Assembly (NCBI RefSeq): GCF_012641475.1
Contig: NZ_JABAIL010000003.1
Location: forward strand, 808,318 to 872,317
DNA from: Flammeovirga agarivorans
GTDB taxonomy: Bacteria; Bacteroidota; Bacteroidia; Cytophagales; Flammeovirgaceae
Direction: 5' to 3'
DNA length: 64,000 nt
Part shown: positions 53,601 to 61,480 of the stretch, piece after piece
Position numbering within the stretch: the first letter of the stretch is position 1
Layout of the letters: each line of letters starts with the position of its first letter
Position numbers and translations under genes: made by a program
Notes under the pieces: generated by a model
The model's input: the letters and a program-made list of their open reading frames with translations, nothing else
Database searches by the model: none
What the model was told of the DNA's origin: nothing

Positions 53601-54310
53601 ACAAACCTGTGATGATTGCTGAAGCAACACCTCAAGGCTATGACCTTGAAATCTCAGAGTATGATACTACACCTAGTAAAGTTTCTCGAGCAATCACAGG
53701 TTATACGTATGAAGGTGCAAAAACACTTTTAACAGAAGGTTTAGCTACAGCTGAAGAAAACTATACTCCAGGTACTTGGATCGCAAATTTAGATGCTCAA
53801 GAAGCTTGGGATAGATGGTTCACTCCTTTCCTGGATTATATCCATACAAATGCTGATGTGATTAGAGCAGTTACTTATATCAACGCCAATTGGAATACAC
53901 AAGCGAAATGGGCTTCACCGTATGCTGAAGGTTATTGGGGTGATACTAGAATTGAGGAGAACCCTGCTATTAAGGCATTATGGTTAGAAGAAACAAACTC
54001 AGAATTTTGGTTATTAGGTAGTCCATCTATCAGCGATCAATTATTTGATGATGCAAGTAACCAAAGACAGATTCAATTAGCAGAAGAGTTAAAAGAAACA
54101 ATTAAGGACATTACGGTATATCCAAACCCTGCGAGATCTATCATTAATATTGGTGGATTAGAGGAAAAACCAGTGTTCCAACTTATCAATATTCAAGGAC
54201 AATTAATGAAAACGGGTATTGGTCAGCAGATAAAAATCACTGATTTACCAAAAGGTTTATACCTTCTGAAAATCAATGATAACATTACTCAAAAGATTCT
54301 TATCAACTAG
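50672..54310 (+). CDS. T9SS-exported enzyme with two GH26-like catalytic domains
   Basis: A 1212-residue secreted enzyme: signal peptide (MKKLTLLLLWTLISFGINAQ), a 25-residue Cys motif (C22-C46), FnIII-like domains (about 60-140 and 610-690), a beta domain (about 145-240), two GH26-like clan GH-A barrels (about 250-590 and 700-1120), and a T9SS sorting domain (VYPNPARSIINI ... KGLYLLKINDNITQKILI). Each barrel carries the expected pair: RVGYEFDGQW with E381 and MMAEVSAQ with E478; RIGYEFDGRW with E847 and MIAEATPQ with E984. The His usually before the acid/base Glu in mannanases is Tyr in both. GH26 includes beta-mannanases and marine beta-1,3-xylanases; the latter fits a marine surface enzyme, but this is not shown by sequence. 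Confidence 0.82.
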   Translation: MKKLTLLLLWTLISFGINAQNCPPSHPFEACGRCWESAEQAASGGCNETQDPPEDTPPIAPTNLSTSNVTMNSVTLSWNDNSNDETGFEIYRDNSLISTTNANSTSFTESTLISNTTYSYYVIAVNGSLSSTQSNSVSVTTDQEVVENPNDLGTITFTSSDTGNGWIVEWNSVTNATQYVLNIVTLDGSAEIGNQNIVVTSLNYTEDNPVEDITYKYTLTVSNSSDSKVSNTITKIRTSCAGGSQNAENGKVSGKFTPKNGKALLFLGQDNNSVDGYTDSNLFPSIGGFTNYTNIYDFAGLESVNNYGSGDMCIQCGIDKHPSAAVAIGLYMVEDNDGVGEDHPNGLTDVVNGLYDASIDKFANFAKANPTTPFFLRVGYEFDGQWNHYEPTKYINAYRYLVDRLNAAGVENVAYVWQSAAYGFTYNSLPIDAWYPGDEYVDYIGLSFFFYDEGFNGPNLQFLLDMARTKQKPVMMAEVSAQYYDFDENTFANFADPSQKTSLTGQEMWEQYFEGQLLPFIQGNEDVIRAIAYINADWQSQEQWQWPEAGNGYWGDTRVERNTYVAQKWNEEISSGFYQNGDPNLYAILTTGCDNSETPIDPPVETKPSVPTNLVSSSQTTSSISLSWDAVSNASNYWVLYGTNSGSYVDSVQTSSSSVTINNLVADQNYYITMYATNSEGSSDLTNEIQVKTKQESTTPPPVGNKIEGKFTPKDGKTLLAIGQDLSAMSGYRNGNMPEPGAAVAYVAFYMLTQDNYGINYGATGMDNQGNFTDIDTDWGSGPLNASSTALGWDESALIVAMSITENWNLNGLQGIANGQYEQHIDKLALFCNKFPEKKIYLRIGYEFDGRWNSQETAGGDYPGGYHKQEEYKTAWRHIVDGMDARGVNNVAYVWQSSTSPVDDVLDGYFGNGGDLVAAREDIAGWYPGDDYVDWCGISWFISPTEASQYFGFDDVPNLLNQNDLADEMLAFAREHNKPVMIAEATPQGYDLEISEYDTTPSKVSRAITGYTYEGAKTLLTEGLATAEENYTPGTWIANLDAQEAWDRWFTPFLDYIHTNADVIRAVTYINANWNTQAKWASPYAEGYWGDTRIEENPAIKALWLEETNSEFWLLGSPSISDQLFDDASNQRQIQLAEELKETIKDITVYPNPARSIINIGGLEEKPVFQLINIQGQLMKTGIGQQIKITDLPKGLYLLKINDNITQKILIN

Positions 54311-54323
54311 TCATTTATAAAAT

Positions 54324-54352
54324 TAACTCCCTGTACTTTTGTATGGGGAGTT
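54324..54352 (+). terminator. Rho-independent terminator
   Basis: The stem aactccctgtac / gtatggggagtt (imperfect) is followed by atttcttt, after the GH26-like gene. Confidence 0.65.
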
Positions 54353-54420
54353 ATTTCTTTATATTTTAATATTTCAACGAGCTATAGGTCTACTTTATTT
54401 ATAACACTACAATTAACTAT

Positions 54421-57315
54421 ATGAGATTAACGGTACTACTTTTTTGTTTACTTTTCATATTACAACTACCGGCATTTTCAAAAATTACTGACACTATAAA
54501 AGGAGTTCCTATTACTACTAATATTCCGTCTTCAGTATATAATGCAGGTTCACAAAATTGGTCAATTACTCAAGACTTTAGGGGGTATATGTATTTCGCA
54601 AACAACTTTGGGTTACTAGAGTTTAATGGTAGAAATTGGAATACATACAAACTAAATAAGGCCAACTCCAATCTGTTGTCTGTAAAAGCAATTGATAAAA
54701 GGATTTACGTTGGCGGCCAAAAAGAATTTGGTTACTTTCAATTGGATAGTACAAACCAACTTTTTTATACATCACTTTCGGATGAATTACCTAAGGATAT
54801 CGAATTTGATGAGGTTTGGAATATTCAAGAAGGGAAAAGTAATGAGATTTATTTCATTGCACATGATTTTATTTTCAGGTACAATAACGAGTACGTTACA
54901 GCGATTCAAACCGTCGAAAAAACAAGGTACTCCTACTATATGGATGGATATATTTTTTCCTCTAATAATGAATTAGGGATCGAAAAGTATATACCATTAA
55001 CCCAAGAGCGAAAGAAGATTCAGAATTCATATTTCCTGAAAGGTAAAAACATACGTCAGATTTTAAGAATTTCTAAAAATGAACATATGATTTTTACTCT
55101 TGAGGGAGAAATTTACCTTGAGAAAAATAATGTTCTTTTACCTGTTGCTCAGCCACTTTGGTCAAAGTTTAATGATGCGATGATCAATACTGCAACCCTT
55201 TTGACAAACAATAGAATTGCAATAGGAACTCAAAACGCTGGGATATTTATTCTATCTGAAAATTATCAACTGATCGATCATATCGATACGTCAAAAGGAC
55301 TTACAGATATTATTGTTTATTCGTTATTTCTTGATAAACAGGATAATTTATGGGTGGCCCATAGAAATGGGCTGTCATACATAGAGTTAGAATCGCCATT
55401 TAAACTGATTAATAAAAATGCAGGTGTTGAAGGCGGAGGTTATGCAGCTTGTATATCAAATGATCGATTATATCTTGGTACATCCAATGGACTTTTTGTT
55501 GAAGATGTAGATAATGTAACGGGCGAAAAATTTGCTTTTAAAAGTATTACTGAAGCTAGAGGGCATACCTATTTTATTGAAGAAGTAAATGGTAAATTAT
55601 TTCATGCCCAACATCTTGGGTTATATGAAATACAAAAAGATAAAAGCTTACAAATCAATAAGGAAATAGGTGCATGGAATACAATTGCTTTGAACGATAC
55701 TCATTTTCTTCAAGGAGGATATAACGGTTTATATCTACTTGAGAACACAAAAAACAGTAAGTGGAAAACAAAAAAAATTCCAGGTTTTAAAGAGTCTAGC
55801 CGATTGATTTATATAGAGCCTGGACAAAAGACTATTTGGGTTTCACATGGTTTTAAAGGTGTCTACAAAATAAGCTTTGATCCTGAAAACTATAAAATCC
55901 TTAAGGTGAGGCATTATGGAGAAAACGATGGGTTCTTTAGTAATGTATTAATCAATTTATTTTATGTAAGAAACGAATTGATTTTTTGTGGAGAAAGAGG
56001 TGTTTTTATTTATGATGAGCCTACAGATAAATTTAAACTACATCCCTTGTACACCAAGCTTTTAGGGACTGAAACAAGAATATCTTCAATGGCTAGCGAT
56101 TATGATGATAATGTATTCTTTATACAAGACGGAAAGTTAGGAATGATAAAGAATATCAATGCAAAAAGTCCATTTATAGAAAGAAACATTTTTGGTAGAA
56201 TTAATCACTTAGTCAGTGATGACCTAGAGACCATCATTCCTATTAATAAACAACATGTCTTATTTACTGCCAAGGAAGGTTTTATTGATTATAATCCACG
56301 TTTCCAAAGAGCTATTCATAAACAAGTACCAGTATCTTTAGTGAGTTTTAATAGTTCTGATGGACTCGAAAGTAAGAATGAATTGAATAATAATTCAGAA
56401 GAAAATATAACGATACCTTACGATAGAAATAATATTGACTTCGAATTTGTAGCTTCCTATTATGATGGTATGCAGTTCAATAAATATGAGACCTATCTTA
56501 TTGGTTTTGATAAACAACCGAATCCTTGGAGTATTCAGAACTCAGTTAAATACACCAACTTAAAAGAAGGTAAATACCAATTGCGAATTAAGGGTAAAAA
56601 CATATATGGTGAAGAAAGTGCTCCAATCTTTGTTAATTTCACCATTTCTCCTCCTTGGAGCCGCAGTATCTATGCCTATGTTTTATATCTATTTATAGGA
56701 ATCCTGTTAACTATTGGTGTCGTCTTAGCATCTAGATGGTCTTTCCTACATAGAGTAAAAAGCTTATTAGGCGAAAAACAAATACAACTTGAAAATAAAG
56801 ATATTGAAATTCAGCGTTTAAAGGAAAAACAGCTAGAGCAAGACCTTGATCATAAGAACAAAGAATTAGCCTTGAGTACTGTGCACCTAACACAGCGCAA
56901 TGAGCTTTTAAATAGTTTAAAATCTGACCTTCAAAGGATATTAGAAAAGATAAATAAGGGGAATTTTTCTAAGGTAAGAACTTACGATGCTTTAGAATTG
57001 ATTATAAATAGAATCGGAAAAGATATTAATGATGAAAAGGAATGGTCTAGGTTTGAAGATCACTTTAATCTACTTCATTCGGATTTCTTTAAAATACTAA
57101 AGAAAAGACATCCTGATTTAAACACACAAGAATTAAAAATTTGTGCATATATCAGAATGAACCTATCCTCTAAGGAAATGGCTTCAGCCATGAATATCTC
57201 ATTGAGAGGAGTAGAAACATCCCGATATAGATTAAGGAAAAAACTCGGCCTTGACCGTCATGAAAGTTTAACCGAGTTTATTGAAAACATCACACACATG
57301 AACGAAATATCATAA
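54421..57315 (+). CDS. Transmembrane Reg_prop/Y_Y_Y sensor with LuxR-type HTH, no kinase
   Basis: A 964-residue one-component membrane regulator: signal peptide (MRLTVLLFCLLFILQLPAFS), a large periplasmic double beta-propeller of Reg_prop type (about 30-630, e.g. ITQDFRGYMYFANNFGLLEFNGRNW, LFLDKQDNLWVAHRNGLSYIE), a Y_Y_Y domain (about 665-745, ending YQLRIKGKNIYGEES), a single membrane helix (about 750-772), a coiled coil (about 780-830), and a C-terminal LuxR-like helix-turn-helix (about 895-960, ELKICAYIRMNLSSKEMASAMNISLRGVETSRYRLRKKLGL). Unlike hybrid two-component systems of this class it has no histidine kinase or receiver. It sits next to the GH26-like gene and is likely to sense a glycan fragment and control that locus. 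Confidence 0.88.
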   Translation: MRLTVLLFCLLFILQLPAFSKITDTIKGVPITTNIPSSVYNAGSQNWSITQDFRGYMYFANNFGLLEFNGRNWNTYKLNKANSNLLSVKAIDKRIYVGGQKEFGYFQLDSTNQLFYTSLSDELPKDIEFDEVWNIQEGKSNEIYFIAHDFIFRYNNEYVTAIQTVEKTRYSYYMDGYIFSSNNELGIEKYIPLTQERKKIQNSYFLKGKNIRQILRISKNEHMIFTLEGEIYLEKNNVLLPVAQPLWSKFNDAMINTATLLTNNRIAIGTQNAGIFILSENYQLIDHIDTSKGLTDIIVYSLFLDKQDNLWVAHRNGLSYIELESPFKLINKNAGVEGGGYAACISNDRLYLGTSNGLFVEDVDNVTGEKFAFKSITEARGHTYFIEEVNGKLFHAQHLGLYEIQKDKSLQINKEIGAWNTIALNDTHFLQGGYNGLYLLENTKNSKWKTKKIPGFKESSRLIYIEPGQKTIWVSHGFKGVYKISFDPENYKILKVRHYGENDGFFSNVLINLFYVRNELIFCGERGVFIYDEPTDKFKLHPLYTKLLGTETRISSMASDYDDNVFFIQDGKLGMIKNINAKSPFIERNIFGRINHLVSDDLETIIPINKQHVLFTAKEGFIDYNPRFQRAIHKQVPVSLVSFNSSDGLESKNELNNNSEENITIPYDRNNIDFEFVASYYDGMQFNKYETYLIGFDKQPNPWSIQNSVKYTNLKEGKYQLRIKGKNIYGEESAPIFVNFTISPPWSRSIYAYVLYLFIGILLTIGVVLASRWSFLHRVKSLLGEKQIQLENKDIEIQRLKEKQLEQDLDHKNKELALSTVHLTQRNELLNSLKSDLQRILEKINKGNFSKVRTYDALELIINRIGKDINDEKEWSRFEDHFNLLHSDFFKILKKRHPDLNTQELKICAYIRMNLSSKEMASAMNISLRGVETSRYRLRKKLGLDRHESLTEFIENITHMNEIS

Positions 57316-58614
57316 AGTCTGCTCCATAACATATAGGTGTTGCAACTTCTGATAGATGGGTTTTAAAACGGATAGGTAAACTTCATCATCATCTAAAGGC
57401 AAATATTCTTCGGCAATATTTGCCTTTCCTTTGCCCGAAAGTAGATACATATATTGCATTTTATGGTGTACTAATTCAAGTAAATTATTGATAGTATGAT
57501 CTTTTGATACGCAATGCACCTCAGTTTTTGTTGAATTTAGAAGTTGATATATTTGTTTGTCTTCATTACTTAGATCATACAATAGTTGTAATGCAATTTG
57601 TTCGTAGAGGTTCCCCTTCCCTAGTCGCCAAAATTTATCAGTAGTACTATTCTCCTTACTGTCTTTTATAGAAAAATCAAAGGTAGGCTCAATCCCTAAT
57701 TTTGAATATAATGCATCAATTTCAAGACCTGTATTCTGTTTTAATTTTGATTGTGTGATACTTCCTAAAGAAATGGAATCATGTTGTTGCGCCGTTAGTA
57801 ATAGCAATGGAATACTTAGTTCTTTTAATAATTCTTGGTCCTTATTCTTCATCCTTTTATAAATACCAAGAGAAACAGAACTTCCAATAAATTGATTTGA
57901 AACAATAAGTTCTGCTCCAAATCTGTTGTTTTTAATTTTTCTTACTCCACCTGATCTAAGTTGTTGAAGTGTATCCCATTCTAGAGAAAGCAAGCGTTTA
58001 TTCGTAACTTTTTTATCTTTAATTTCATTCATTTTATTTAAATGCCTTAATGATAAAGCCTCTCCATTGGGTCCTTTGGCTTCATTATCACCAAATACTC
58101 CTGGCCATTCATTACTAGATCCCCATAAGGGTTTAGGATGCTTTTCCCCATGGCATCTAAAACATTCTTGAGGTGATCGTCTTACTTCTATATCTTTATT
58201 AGTGAAGTCTAATTGAAATAATTCCCAGTCTCCCGACTTTTTATCCAATATCATTCCATCAACCTTGTCATAAGTGACAGCTTTTTCCATGGTACTAATA
58301 TTGAAAAGTAGATGACCATCTTCTCCAAATAGAATAATTCTGGGTGAATTTAAATCTGATTGCCCCAATGCTTTTGTATGTTCAACCAAAGAAAAATTTC
58401 TTCTGTAAACATCGGGAAGTGCATACATTAATTCTTCAACAGTTTGAACTTGTTTTGTATTGACCCATTCCTGAAGGTCTTCTAATTGAATTGTGGAAGT
58501 ATCTTGAAACCTTAATTCTTCAAGCTTACAGTTGTTGATAGTTTCTGTACCTTTTTCTTGTATCTGACAAGACATAAGTGTACATAAAAAAGTTATAATT
58601 CTAATTGTTTTCAT
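57310..58614 (-). CDS. Envelope lipoprotein with one c-type haem site
   Basis: A 434-residue lipoprotein; I choose the ATG at 58614, giving MKTIRIITFLCTLMSC with the lipobox Cys at 16. A single c-haem motif CFRCH lies near residue 153, followed by GEKHPKPLWG. The rest (about 190-430) is alpha-helical, with no recognised domain. I do not know the family; secreted proteins with one CxxCH and this P-L-W-G follow-up are common in marine Bacteroidota and Gammaproteobacteria. It overlaps the regulator gene by six bases at the convergent stops, so no terminator fits between them. Confidence 0.75.
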   Translation of the reverse strand: MKTIRIITFLCTLMSCQIQEKGTETINNCKLEELRFQDTSTIQLEDLQEWVNTKQVQTVEELMYALPDVYRRNFSLVEHTKALGQSDLNSPRIILFGEDGHLLFNISTMEKAVTYDKVDGMILDKKSGDWELFQLDFTNKDIEVRRSPQECFRCHGEKHPKPLWGSSNEWPGVFGDNEAKGPNGEALSLRHLNKMNEIKDKKVTNKRLLSLEWDTLQQLRSGGVRKIKNNRFGAELIVSNQFIGSSVSLGIYKRMKNKDQELLKELSIPLLLLTAQQHDSISLGSITQSKLKQNTGLEIDALYSKLGIEPTFDFSIKDSKENSTTDKFWRLGKGNLYEQIALQLLYDLSNEDKQIYQLLNSTKTEVHCVSKDHTINNLLELVHHKMQYMYLLSGKGKANIAEEYLPLDDDEVYLSVLKPIYQKLQHLYVMEQTL

Positions 58615-58788
58615 TCGTACAATATACAGCTTCATTGTTAAGGTTTCGTACCACTTTATAAAGCAGAAAATGATGAAGTATTTTTAATTTTCCTGTTATC
58701 AAGAAATACGACTTTATCAATTTTAAAGTGGTGTTGAAGTTTATAAAAAGGCTGTTTTTATAGCTAAAATCAATGATGATGCTTGATA

Positions 58789-58818
58789 TTGACGTGATAT
58801 AAAAGTACTTGATTTTTG
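58789..58818 (+). promoter_or_regulatory. Promoter-like pair with TTGACGTG box
   Basis: -33 TTG within attgacgtg (58788-58796) and a -7-like gatttttg (58811-58818, one mismatch to TAnnTTTG) separated by 19 nt, about 90 bp before the Cys-motif lipoprotein gene. The 11-mer atattgacgtg (58786-58796) is also present, inverted, at 50314-50324. Confidence 0.4.
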
Positions 58819-58909
58819 AGTCACAAAAACTCTTGTAGTAGTGAAATAATAGATTTTCAGGAGAATCACTTCTTTATTTGTGCATCTCAAATTTTAAATA
58901 TTGTATGAA

Positions 58910-59863
58910 ATGAAATTATTAAAATCAACACTCTTACTTCTAACTATTATTCTATCATCTTGTCAATTCGACGCACAAGATGAGATTGCTCAAGAGGCAT
59001 CAAACTATAGAATCAATTGTCCGTCGTCGCATCCTTATATAGCATGTGACCAATGTTGGGAAAATGAAGCCCAAGCTACTTCAGCTGGGTGTACAGAAAC
59101 AGGTAGTAGTGATGAAGGAACTACAGAAGAGGAAGGTACTAATGATACAGCTGCCTCTCCAAACTGTCCTTCTTCTCATCCATTTGAAGCTTGTGGACAA
59201 TGTTGGACTGATGCAGTTCAAGCATCAAGTGCAGGGTGTACTGATACATCAACAGGAAATGAGGGAGATAATACAGACCAAGGTAGTGGGAACTTTAACC
59301 CGAACAATACTACTTGTGTAACACCAGTGGGTAATGGTAATGATGGTTGTCTGAATTCAGATGGTTACTTTGTAAGCCGTGATGGTGTTGTTTCAGATCC
59401 TGAAAATGCACGTTTAGCAATTCTAGATATCGAAATCAACTTAGGAATCGACATCGATGATGAATTTATCGATAAATGTGGATACCAAGGAACAGTTCCA
59501 TCAATTAACCCTTCGATTACTGCGGCAGATGCTAAAGTATATTTCAAGGCATTAATTGGTGAACAAAAGGCACAATGGTTAATTGAAGATTTAGATACGA
59601 ATAAGGACGGTATACTAACTCGTAATGAAGCTTCTCAAGCAAAAGGAAGCGATCCAAGACAAGTACTAAGAACTGGTTTCGGACAGGAAAATGGATTAGC
59701 TACTGATGATATTTTGGCATATATAGGTTTATACCTAGGCGATGGTGCGATTGATAAGTACGCTGGAGATTTACTTCCAGAAGTACAAGAAAACTTAGCT
59801 ACTTTCACAAGAACATGGCAACCAGAAGTAATGAATTCTAATGGTCGCTATATTGGAAACTAG
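58910..59863 (+). CDS. Lipoprotein with two Cys motifs and an EF-hand-like loop
   Basis: A 317-residue lipoprotein; the ATG at 58910 gives MKLLKSTLLLLTIILSSC with the lipobox Cys at 18, whereas a TTG three codons upstream adds only Tyr-Glu. Two copies of the 25-residue Cys motif follow (C37-C61 and C86-C110), joined by acidic Ser/Thr/Glu-rich linkers. The C-terminal 190 residues contain a calcium-binding EF-hand-like loop (DLDTNKDGILTRNE) and a helical region with no known family. Probably surface-exposed. The same motif opens the double GH26 protein, so a shared partner or ligand is suggested. No enzymatic motif was seen. Confidence 0.8.
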   Translation: MKLLKSTLLLLTIILSSCQFDAQDEIAQEASNYRINCPSSHPYIACDQCWENEAQATSAGCTETGSSDEGTTEEEGTNDTAASPNCPSSHPFEACGQCWTDAVQASSAGCTDTSTGNEGDNTDQGSGNFNPNNTTCVTPVGNGNDGCLNSDGYFVSRDGVVSDPENARLAILDIEINLGIDIDDEFIDKCGYQGTVPSINPSITAADAKVYFKALIGEQKAQWLIEDLDTNKDGILTRNEASQAKGSDPRQVLRTGFGQENGLATDDILAYIGLYLGDGAIDKYAGDLLPEVQENLATFTRTWQPEVMNSNGRYIGN

Positions 59864-59910
59864 CAGACTATCTTTTACGAAGTAAAATTCATTTTAAAGT
59901 AGATCAAAGT

Positions 59911-59942
59911 AAAAACGCAAGCTTTATTAGCTTGCGTTTTTT
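59911..59942 (+). terminator. Rho-independent terminator
   Basis: A perfect 13-bp stem (aaaaacgcaagct / agcttgcgttttt) with a 5-nt loop and a long T-run. Confidence 0.92.
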
Positions 59943-60090
59943 TATTTTATCTTTTTTTCTCATAACAAATAACCTGTAAAAAGAATAGCTAAAACTTCTG
60001 ATTATAATTATTCTACTGTATGATAAATCAATTATTATCTTTCAAAAACGCCTATATTGATGTGAAATTATGAACCTAAAATGAATCAGC

Positions 60091-60672
60091 TTGGAACACA
60101 ATATATTAATCGATAAAATCAAAAGAAGTAATAGCCTACCGGAGGATGCTTTAACGTATTTATCTAGTATTGGTAAAGTTATTAAAATAAAAAAAGGAGA
60201 AAATTTAATAATTCCAGGTAAACCAATAAGTAAATCATACTTTGTAACAGAAGGTTGTATGAGAGCCTATTGTATGAACAAAGATGCTAAAGAACATACC
60301 CTTCAATTTGCTATAAAAGAATGGTGGATTAGTGATTTTATAGCTTTATATAACCATGAACCTTCTTCTTTAACTGTTGAAAGTATAACGGATGCTACTT
60401 TAATTGAGTTTGATTTTAAAGATTTAGAGAAAGGCTTTAAGCTATTTCCTGAATTTGAATCCTTTCAAAGAAAAAACTTAGAGAGGCATGTGGTCAGTGT
60501 TCATAAAAGGATTCTCAATCAATTACAGTTATCCGCTGCTGAGCGTTATGAGTTGTTTTTAAAGGAATACCCTGATATTGAAAAAATGATTTCTAATTAT
60601 CATATCGCTTCCTATTTAGGTATCACACAGCAGAGTTTAAGCAGAATTCGTGTAGAAAATTCGAAAAAGTAG
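60091..60672 (+). CDS. Crp/Fnr-family transcription regulator
   Basis: A 193-residue regulator with an N-terminal cyclic-nucleotide-binding fold (about 15-125: IKIKKGENLIIPGKPISKSYFVTEGCMRAY) and a C-terminal winged helix (about 140-190: YHIASYLGITQQSLSRIR). The residues that hold cAMP in true Crp are not kept, as in most Bacteroidota members of this class, so the effector is unknown. The only usable start is TTG at 60091; an in-frame ATG at 60070 is cut off by a stop. A nitroreductase gene starts 79 bp downstream on the same strand and is a likely target. Confidence 0.85.
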   Translation: MEHNILIDKIKRSNSLPEDALTYLSSIGKVIKIKKGENLIIPGKPISKSYFVTEGCMRAYCMNKDAKEHTLQFAIKEWWISDFIALYNHEPSSLTVESITDATLIEFDFKDLEKGFKLFPEFESFQRKNLERHVVSVHKRILNQLQLSAAERYELFLKEYPDIEKMISNYHIASYLGITQQSLSRIRVENSKK

Positions 60673-60751
60673 ATTTCTTACCATATGGTTAATTATTTCC
60701 ATTTTCAGTCTTGTACTTTTGAACCATCCAGTAATAAAAATAAAACAAACA

Positions 60752-61384
60752 ATGGAGTTATTAGAAAAATTACAATGGCGTTATGCTGCTAAGGCTATGA
60801 ACGGCCAAAAAGTACCACAAGAAAAAATTGATAATATTATAGAGGCTATTTCTTTAGCACCTACATCAAGTGGACTACAACCTTTTGAAGTTTTGGTGAT
60901 CACTAACCAGGAAATCAAAGAAAAAATCAAACCCGTTTCTTGGGATCAATCAGTAATTACAGACTGTTCCCACCTTTTTGTTTTTGCTGCTTGGGATACC
61001 TATACAGCTGACCGTATCAATAAAATGTTTGATTTGGTTAATGAAGTAAGAGGTTTTGAAAACGAAGGATGGGAAAATTATAGAAAGATGTTGTTGAACA
61101 TCTACCCAAATAGAGATGCTGAAGAAAACTTCAATCATGCTGCAAAACAAGCTTATATTGCTTTTTCTCAAGCGATTACTGCATGTGCTTTTGAAGGAGT
61201 AGATGCCACTCCTCTAGAAGGATTTTCTCCTGAAAAAGTAGATGAGATTCTTGGCCTAAAAGAAAAAGGATTAAGAAGTTGTGTTATGCTTCCTGTTGGT
61301 TATAGAGATGCTGAAAATGACTGGCTAGTGAACTTGAAGAAAGTTCGTAAGAGCAAAGAAGATTTAGTTACAGTAATTGACTAA
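60752..61384 (+). CDS. Nitroreductase-family NAD(P)H oxidoreductase
   Basis: A 210-residue FMN-dependent reductase of the NfsB type. ATG 60752 starts MELLEKLQWRYAAKAMNGQ, the family's usual N-terminus (an in-frame TTG would add 11 residues). Conserved segments: the FMN-binding RYAAKAMN, SLAPTSSGLQPFEVLVI, and the C-terminal VMLPVGYRDAENDW with KVRKS. It reduces nitroaromatics, quinones or flavins in other bacteria; the physiological substrate is unknown. It ends at a strong convergent terminator and follows the Crp-type regulator. Confidence 0.92.
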   Translation: MELLEKLQWRYAAKAMNGQKVPQEKIDNIIEAISLAPTSSGLQPFEVLVITNQEIKEKIKPVSWDQSVITDCSHLFVFAAWDTYTADRINKMFDLVNEVRGFENEGWENYRKMLLNIYPNRDAEENFNHAAKQAYIAFSQAITACAFEGVDATPLEGFSPEKVDEILGLKEKGLRSCVMLPVGYRDAENDWLVNLKKVRKSKEDLVTVID

Positions 61385-61399
61385 TTCTTTTATAAAGAA

Positions 61400-61455
61400 A
61401 AAGCTGAAGCCCTTTTCATCAAGTGATACTATTGATGAAAAGGGCTTCTATATTT
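61400..61455. terminator. Bidirectional terminator
   Basis: A perfect 17-bp inverted repeat (gaagcccttttcatcaa at 61406-61422 and its complement at 61432-61448) with a 9-nt loop, between the convergent nitroreductase and metallo-hydrolase genes. Confidence 0.92.
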
Positions 61456-61480
61456 TAAAAAAAACCTTTTTGGTAAAGAG

